Source: DATGMB01 sp035293845
Lineage (GTDB): Bacteria; Acidobacteriota; Terriglobia; Bryobacterales; Bryobacteraceae
Length of the DNA stretch: 5,444 nucleotides
Direction of reading: 5' to 3'
Assembly (NCBI GenBank): GCA_035293845.1
Contig: DATGMB010000224.1
Coordinates: forward strand, 1-5,444
Of this stretch, positions 1 to 5,444 are shown one piece after another (position 1 is the first letter of the stretch; every line of letters begins with the position of its first letter). Below the pieces are notes generated by a model, which ran no database searches, was not told where the DNA came from, and saw only the letters and a program-made list of their open reading frames with translations. Made by a program: the position numbers and the translations under genes.

Positions 1-1
1 T

Positions 2-34
2 TATCCACTCCCCGGGAGGAACAGCCGAACTTGA
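2..34 (+). CDS. possible 3' end of an upstream gene (partial)
   Basis: One frame entering from the left edge reads YPLPGRNSRT and ends at a TGA at 32-34. That TGA overlaps the carA TTG start as TTGA, a layout typical of translationally coupled operon genes. In many bacteria carA follows other pyrimidine genes such as pyrB or pyrC, so an upstream pyrimidine gene is plausible. Ten codons are too few to identify the product, and an open frame this short can arise by chance. I do not recognise the peptide. Confidence 0.3.
   Translation, partial: YPLPGRNSRT
14..20 (+). promoter_or_regulatory. ribosome binding site for carA
   Basis: GGGAGGA is a strong Shine-Dalgarno match, 10 nt before the TTG at 31. 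It decides the start: no ATG, GTG or TTG lies in frame between the window edge and 31, and the protein from TTG begins like a normal CarA (MNTAILALEDGTVF). No promoter or pyrimidine-responsive leader is visible because the window begins only 30 nt upstream. Confidence 0.7.
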
Positions 35-1158
35 ATACTGCCATTCTCGCCCTGGAAGACGGAACGGTCTTCGAGGGCAGGGGTTTTGGTGCGCCCGCGG
101 AGCGCGCGGGCGAGGTCGTCTTCAATACCGCGCTCACCGGCTACCAGGAGGTTTTCACGGACCCCTCGTATGCCGGACAGATCGTCGTTCTCACCAATCC
201 GCAAATCGGAAATTACGGAACCAGCGCGGCCGATAACGAAGCCGGGCGGCCCTACATCGAAGGGCTCGCCGTGCGCGAGTTCTCATCGATCGCGAGCAAC
301 TGGCGGTCGGACGCGGAAGCGGACGAATTTCTCGGCCGCGCGGGCATTCCGGTCATCGACGATCTCGACACCCGCGCGCTGGTGCGCCACCTGCGGACGC
401 GCGGCGTGATGCGCGGCGTGCTTTCCTCGGCGGGTGGCGATGCCGCGGCGCTGGTCGAGAAGGCGCGTTCGATTCCGTCGATGGCCGGGCTGGATCTGGC
501 GAGCCGCGTGACCACGGCCGCGCGCTACGAATGGTCGCGGCCGGTCGAGCCCTGCTCACCCTCCGAGCGGGTCGGCGAAGCGCCCCCGGCGCGGCATCAC
601 GTGGTCGCGTACGATTTCGGCATCAAGCACAACATCCTGCGGCGGCTGGTGCAGGCGGGCTGCCGGGTCACGGTGGTGCCGGCACTGACTTCGGCCGAGG
701 ATGTCCTGGCCCTGAAGCCCGACGGCATCTTCCTTTCCAATGGCCCTGGCGATCCCGAGCCGCTGACTACGCAGGTAGCCAATATCCGCAAGCTGATCGG
801 CCGCAAGCCGATCTTCGGCATCTGCCTGGGGCATCAGTTGCTAGGGCTCGCGGCGGGCGGCCGGACGTACAAGCTGAAGTTCGGGCACCGCGGAGCCAAC
901 CACCCGGTGCGCAACGAGCTGACGCAAAGAGTGGAGATCACGTCGCACAATCACGGTTTCGCCGTGGACCCGGACTCGCTGAACGCGAGCGAGGTGGAGC
1001 TGACCCACGTCAACCTGAACGACCAGACGCTCGAAGGCTTCCGCCTGCGCAATCACCCCGTCTTCTGCGTGCAATACCATCCCGAGGCCGCGCCCGGCCC
1101 GCACGATTCGCATTACCTCTTCGAGGAGTTCACTCACCTGATGGAGAACGGGCAATGA
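31..1158 (+). CDS. carA: carbamoyl-phosphate synthetase small subunit (glutaminase)
   Basis: This is the glutamine amidotransferase subunit of carbamoyl-phosphate synthetase. It hydrolyses glutamine and passes ammonia through a tunnel to CarB, in the cytoplasm, for pyrimidine and arginine synthesis. The 375 residues are close to the 382 of E. coli CarA. Residues 1-150 form the CarA-specific N-terminal domain (TGYQEVFTDPSYAGQI near 36-51). The class I amidotransferase domain starts near VVAYDFGIKHNILRRL (191-206). SNGPGDP is at 236-242. The nucleophile is Cys265 in GICLGHQ, and His350 and Glu352 in QYHPE complete the triad. NHGFAVD (307-313) and the ending PEAAPGPHDS are also typical. Translation starts at TTG behind a good ribosome site. 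The TGA stop overlaps an ATG as ATGA. The gene is complete with all key residues, so it should be active. Confidence 0.97.
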   Translation: MNTAILALEDGTVFEGRGFGAPAERAGEVVFNTALTGYQEVFTDPSYAGQIVVLTNPQIGNYGTSAADNEAGRPYIEGLAVREFSSIASNWRSDAEADEFLGRAGIPVIDDLDTRALVRHLRTRGVMRGVLSSAGGDAAALVEKARSIPSMAGLDLASRVTTAARYEWSRPVEPCSPSERVGEAPPARHHVVAYDFGIKHNILRRLVQAGCRVTVVPALTSAEDVLALKPDGIFLSNGPGDPEPLTTQVANIRKLIGRKPIFGICLGHQLLGLAAGGRTYKLKFGHRGANHPVRNELTQRVEITSHNHGFAVDPDSLNASEVELTHVNLNDQTLEGFRLRNHPVFCVQYHPEAAPGPHDSHYLFEEFTHLMENGQ

Positions 1159-1238
1159 GCCTACCGCCGAGGCGCCGAGGCGCCGAGGATTTCGTTTGGT
1201 TTTCTCTGCGCCTCTGCGTCTCGGCGGTGAACCACTAA
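1155..1238 (+). CDS. 27-codon ORF bridging carA and carB (repeat-encoded, possible coupling peptide)
   Basis: An ATG at 1155 overlaps the carA stop as ATGA and has GGAG at 1143-1146, 8 nt upstream, inside the carA end. The frame runs through the inverted repeat and ends at TAA 1236-1238, one base before the carB ATG at 1240. The predicted 27-residue peptide begins MSLPPRRRGAED and ends CVSAVNH. It is low-complexity and repeat-derived, so a function for the peptide itself is unlikely. The geometry suggests instead that ribosomes could travel from carA through this frame and reinitiate at carB, which has only a weak ribosome site. This is inference from position. The ATGA could also be a relic of an earlier carA-carB overlap, or chance. 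Confidence 0.3.
   Translation: MSLPPRRRGAEDFVWFSLRLCVSAVNH
1163..1228. repeat. 66-nt imperfect palindrome with 8-nt internal periodicity
   Basis: Two 25-nt arms (1163-1187 and 1204-1228) are inverted repeats with 22 Watson-Crick pairs, one possible G-U pair and two mismatches. They enclose a 16-nt loop (1188-1203) that is T-rich and holds TTCGTTTGG. The left arm contains three exact tandem copies of CGCCGAGG (1165-1188). The right arm is three diverged octamers: CTCTGCGC, CTCTGCGT and CTCGGCGG. In RNA this would be a very stable hairpin. From memory, similar CTCTGCG/CGCAGAG-type repeats are scattered between genes of several large soil-bacterium genomes, and I take this as a dispersed REP-like or MITE-like element. 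No such copy can be counted here. It has no U-tract and so is not an intrinsic terminator. It fills most of the 81-nt carA-carB gap. Confidence 0.8.
1226..1230 (+). promoter_or_regulatory. weak ribosome binding site for carB, partly inside the palindrome
   Basis: GGTGA lies 9 nt before the carB ATG and is the only Shine-Dalgarno-like stretch there. Its first three bases are the end of the palindrome's right arm and would be paired with the left arm in the folded transcript. Efficient carB translation may therefore depend on ribosomes arriving from carA and opening the hairpin. Confidence 0.4.
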
Positions 1239-1239
1239 T

Positions 1240-4451
<3,212 letters not shown>

Positions 4452-4461
<10 letters not shown>

Positions 4462-4479
4462 TGGCAAACTAAGCTGGTG
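4452..4479 (+). other. hairpin spanning the carB stop and the next gene's GTG start
   Basis: GCTTAGT (4456-4462) pairs perfectly with ACTAAGC (4468-4474) around a GGCAA loop. After one bulged T at 4475, CACC (4452-4455) pairs with GGTG (4476-4479), giving 11 pairs in all. The structure contains the carB TAG (4459-4461) and the GTG start (4477-4479) of the following gene. No T-run follows, so it is not an intrinsic terminator. It may limit independent initiation at the GTG, making that gene depend on ribosomes finishing carB. The pairing is read directly; the regulatory role is inference. Confidence 0.5.
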
Positions 4480-5268
4480 CGCGGAATCGCAGCTCTGTTC
4501 GTAGCCCCCATTCTTGCGGCGCAGCAGCCTGCGGCGCCGCGGTTCGAGGTCGTGTCCATTCGTCCGGTGCCGGCGAACGCGCCACCGGTAATGCGGGACA
4601 TCGACTTCACGCCTGTGCGCCCTGGCGGACAGTTCATCGACTCCTCGACGAACCTGCTTTGGCTGATCAGCTTCGCGTATCAGGTCCAGGACCCGGCGGT
4701 GTGCCTTGTGGGCCTGCCGAAGTGGGCGGAGTCGCAGTCCTTCTCGGTTTCTGCCAAACCGGCGGAGGGCTTTCCCCTGCTTCCGCCGGAAGAGAATCGT
4801 GCGCAGGTGCGGGCGATGGTCCGCTCGATGCTGAAGGATCGCTTCCATCTCCGGCTGCACACGGAAGACCGGCAGGAGCACATTCTGAGCCTGGAAAAGG
4901 GCGGCCTCAAAATTCACGAGGTCGACGCGCCAGTGCCTCCGGCGAAGGATGGGCCGGTCGGCGCCGCAATGTCGGACGAGGGCGGGCGGCTGATCGGCAG
5001 GAAGTCGACCATGGCGGGACTGGCGAGGGCGCTGGTCATCTTCGAGAAGCGCCCGGTCGTGGACAATACGGGTCTGACGGGCTACTACGACTTCGACATC
5101 AGATGGAAGGCGCCGGAGCGGACGGCGGAGTCATCAGGGCTTGGCCCTGACGGCATCGCGCTGCTGCACGCCGCTATCGAGGACCAGCTTGGCTTGCGTC
5201 TCCGGGCGATCACCGGGACGGTAAGGTACTGGGTCGTGGACCACGTCGAGCAGCCCACGGCGAACTAA
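4477..5268 (+). CDS. TIGR03435 family (soil-associated) protein, probably exported
   Basis: The 263-residue protein matches the TIGR03435 pattern throughout. There is an N-terminal 'FEVVSIRP' (23-30) and a middle 'NLLWLISFAYQV...GLPKW' (59-83). 'MVRSMLKDRFHLRLHTEDRQ' (114-133) is followed by 'LEKGGLKI' (139-146). 'RPVVDNTGLTGYYDFDIRW' (192-210) and 'IEDQLGLRLRA' (234-244) precede a final 'VVDHVEQPTAN'. The family is large and paralogous in Solibacter-like Acidobacteriota; its function is unknown. Residues 1-15 (one Arg, then a hydrophobic run ending ILAA before QQPAAP) look like a short signal peptide, so export is likely but the site is uncertain. The GTG start is forced: the carB TAG lies in the same frame 15 nt upstream, with only a CTG as another option. 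No clear ribosome site is present. Codon bias resembles carB. Co-transcription with carAB is likely, but no functional link is evident. Confidence 0.9.
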   Translation: MRGIAALFVAPILAAQQPAAPRFEVVSIRPVPANAPPVMRDIDFTPVRPGGQFIDSSTNLLWLISFAYQVQDPAVCLVGLPKWAESQSFSVSAKPAEGFPLLPPEENRAQVRAMVRSMLKDRFHLRLHTEDRQEHILSLEKGGLKIHEVDAPVPPAKDGPVGAAMSDEGGRLIGRKSTMAGLARALVIFEKRPVVDNTGLTGYYDFDIRWKAPERTAESSGLGPDGIALLHAAIEDQLGLRLRAITGTVRYWVVDHVEQPTAN

Positions 5269-5277
5269 GGGCTGACC

Positions 5278-5293
5278 CAGGCCAGTGGGCCTG
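5278..5293 (+). other. short hairpin after the TIGR03435 gene
   Basis: CAGGCC (5278-5283) and GGCCTG (5288-5293) form a perfect 6-bp stem with an AGTG loop, 9 nt after the TAA. AGGGC (5268-5272) could also pair with GCCCT (5293-5297) across an internal bulge, competing for base 5293. No T-run follows, so it is at most a weak 3'-end structure for the plus-strand operon. Confidence 0.3.
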
Positions 5294-5304
5294 CCCTACC
5301 AATG

Positions 5305-5337
5305 AAAAACCCGGCGGGAGCTATGCTCGCCGCCGGG
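5305..5337 (-). terminator. intrinsic terminator for minus-strand transcription
   Basis: On the plus strand, CCCGGCGG plus GAGC (5310-5321) pairs with GCTC (5325-5328) and CCGCCGGG (5330-5337), with a TAT loop and one bulged G at 5329, giving 12 base pairs. Five A's precede it (5305-5309). Read on the minus strand this is a GC-rich stem followed directly by TTTTT, a textbook Rho-independent terminator. On the plus strand the bases after the stem (CCGCGTCGTTCC) lack a T-run, so it should act mainly on transcripts entering from the right. It implies a convergent gene to the right. Confidence 0.75.
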
Positions 5338-5409
5338 CCGCGTCGTTCCAATTTGACCCTGTATTGGTAACTTCCTGGTCCCCTTCGCATCGGGGCTTTC
5401 CTCAATATA

Positions 5410-5442
5410 TCACTGGATCGTCGCTTTCTGAATATAGTCGAG
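5410..5442 (-). CDS. possible 3' end of a convergent minus-strand gene (partial)
   Basis: Reading leftward from the edge, one minus-strand frame gives LDYIQKATIQ and stops at TGA (5412-5410). The stop is 72 nt before the minus-strand terminator stem, a normal distance for a 3' untranslated region, and that terminator needs a gene on this side. Ten codons cannot identify a product. Two other frames are also possible: one ends in SESDDPVIY at 5403-5401, and one stays open past the terminator and is less likely. The existence of a convergent gene is better supported than this particular frame. Confidence 0.35.
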   Translation of the reverse strand, partial: LDYIQKATIQ

Positions 5443-5444
5443 CC

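Noticed and set aside
1165..1188. Short direct repeats considered as a CRISPR array
   Set aside because: Three 8-nt units lie directly head to tail with no spacers, and no cas gene is present.
1163..1228. Palindrome read as a transcription terminator or attenuator between carA and carB
   Set aside because: No T-run follows the stem on either strand, and termination there would separate subunits needed in equal amounts. A Rho-dependent effect cannot be excluded by eye.
5310..5337. The same stem as a plus-strand terminator for the car operon
   Set aside because: The plus-strand bases after the stem are CCGCGTCGTTCC with no T-run; the five A's are on the other side, so orientation favours the minus strand.
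5338..5412. Riboswitch or small RNA in the AT-richer stretch at the right end
   Set aside because: I saw short possible stems (CCAAT/ATTGG, CCCC/GGGG) but no recognisable riboswitch core, tRNA or other RNA family, and it is better explained as a 3' untranslated region.

Overview
The window looks like a high-GC Acidobacteriota chromosome, most likely of the Solibacter/Bryobacter type. The main pointer is the last plus-strand gene, a clear member of the TIGR03435 'soil-associated' family, which is strongly expanded in Solibacter-like acidobacteria. The strong G/C bias at third codon positions and the 8-nt-periodic intergenic inverted repeat fit this. The assignment is inferred from gene content and not from a marker gene.

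Layout: (1) Bases 1-34 hold a Shine-Dalgarno sequence and possibly the last codons of an upstream gene whose TGA overlaps the carA start. (2) 31-1158 is a complete carA with a TTG start. (3) 1159-1239 is almost filled by a 66-nt imperfect palindrome. A 27-codon reading frame runs through it, starting at an ATGA overlap with carA and stopping one base before carB. (4) 1240-4461 is a complete carB. (5) 4452-4479 is a hairpin covering the carB stop and the next start. (6) 4477-5268 is a TIGR03435 gene with a likely signal peptide. (7) 5269-5444 is non-coding on the plus strand. It carries a minus-strand intrinsic terminator and, at the very edge, probably the last codons of a convergent minus-strand gene.

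CarA and CarB together form carbamoyl-phosphate synthetase, which makes carbamoyl phosphate for arginine and pyrimidine synthesis. The TIGR03435 gene follows carB in the same frame after only 15 nt, so it is probably co-transcribed, but it has no evident metabolic link.

The enzymes themselves are ordinary. The points worth a second look are the two junctions, where secondary structure overlaps start and stop codons and where the repeat may have reshaped translational coupling. Others are a substitution at a usually conserved CarB allosteric-site position and a stretch inside carB that resembles the intergenic repeat. I see no clear sign of a new multi-gene system.
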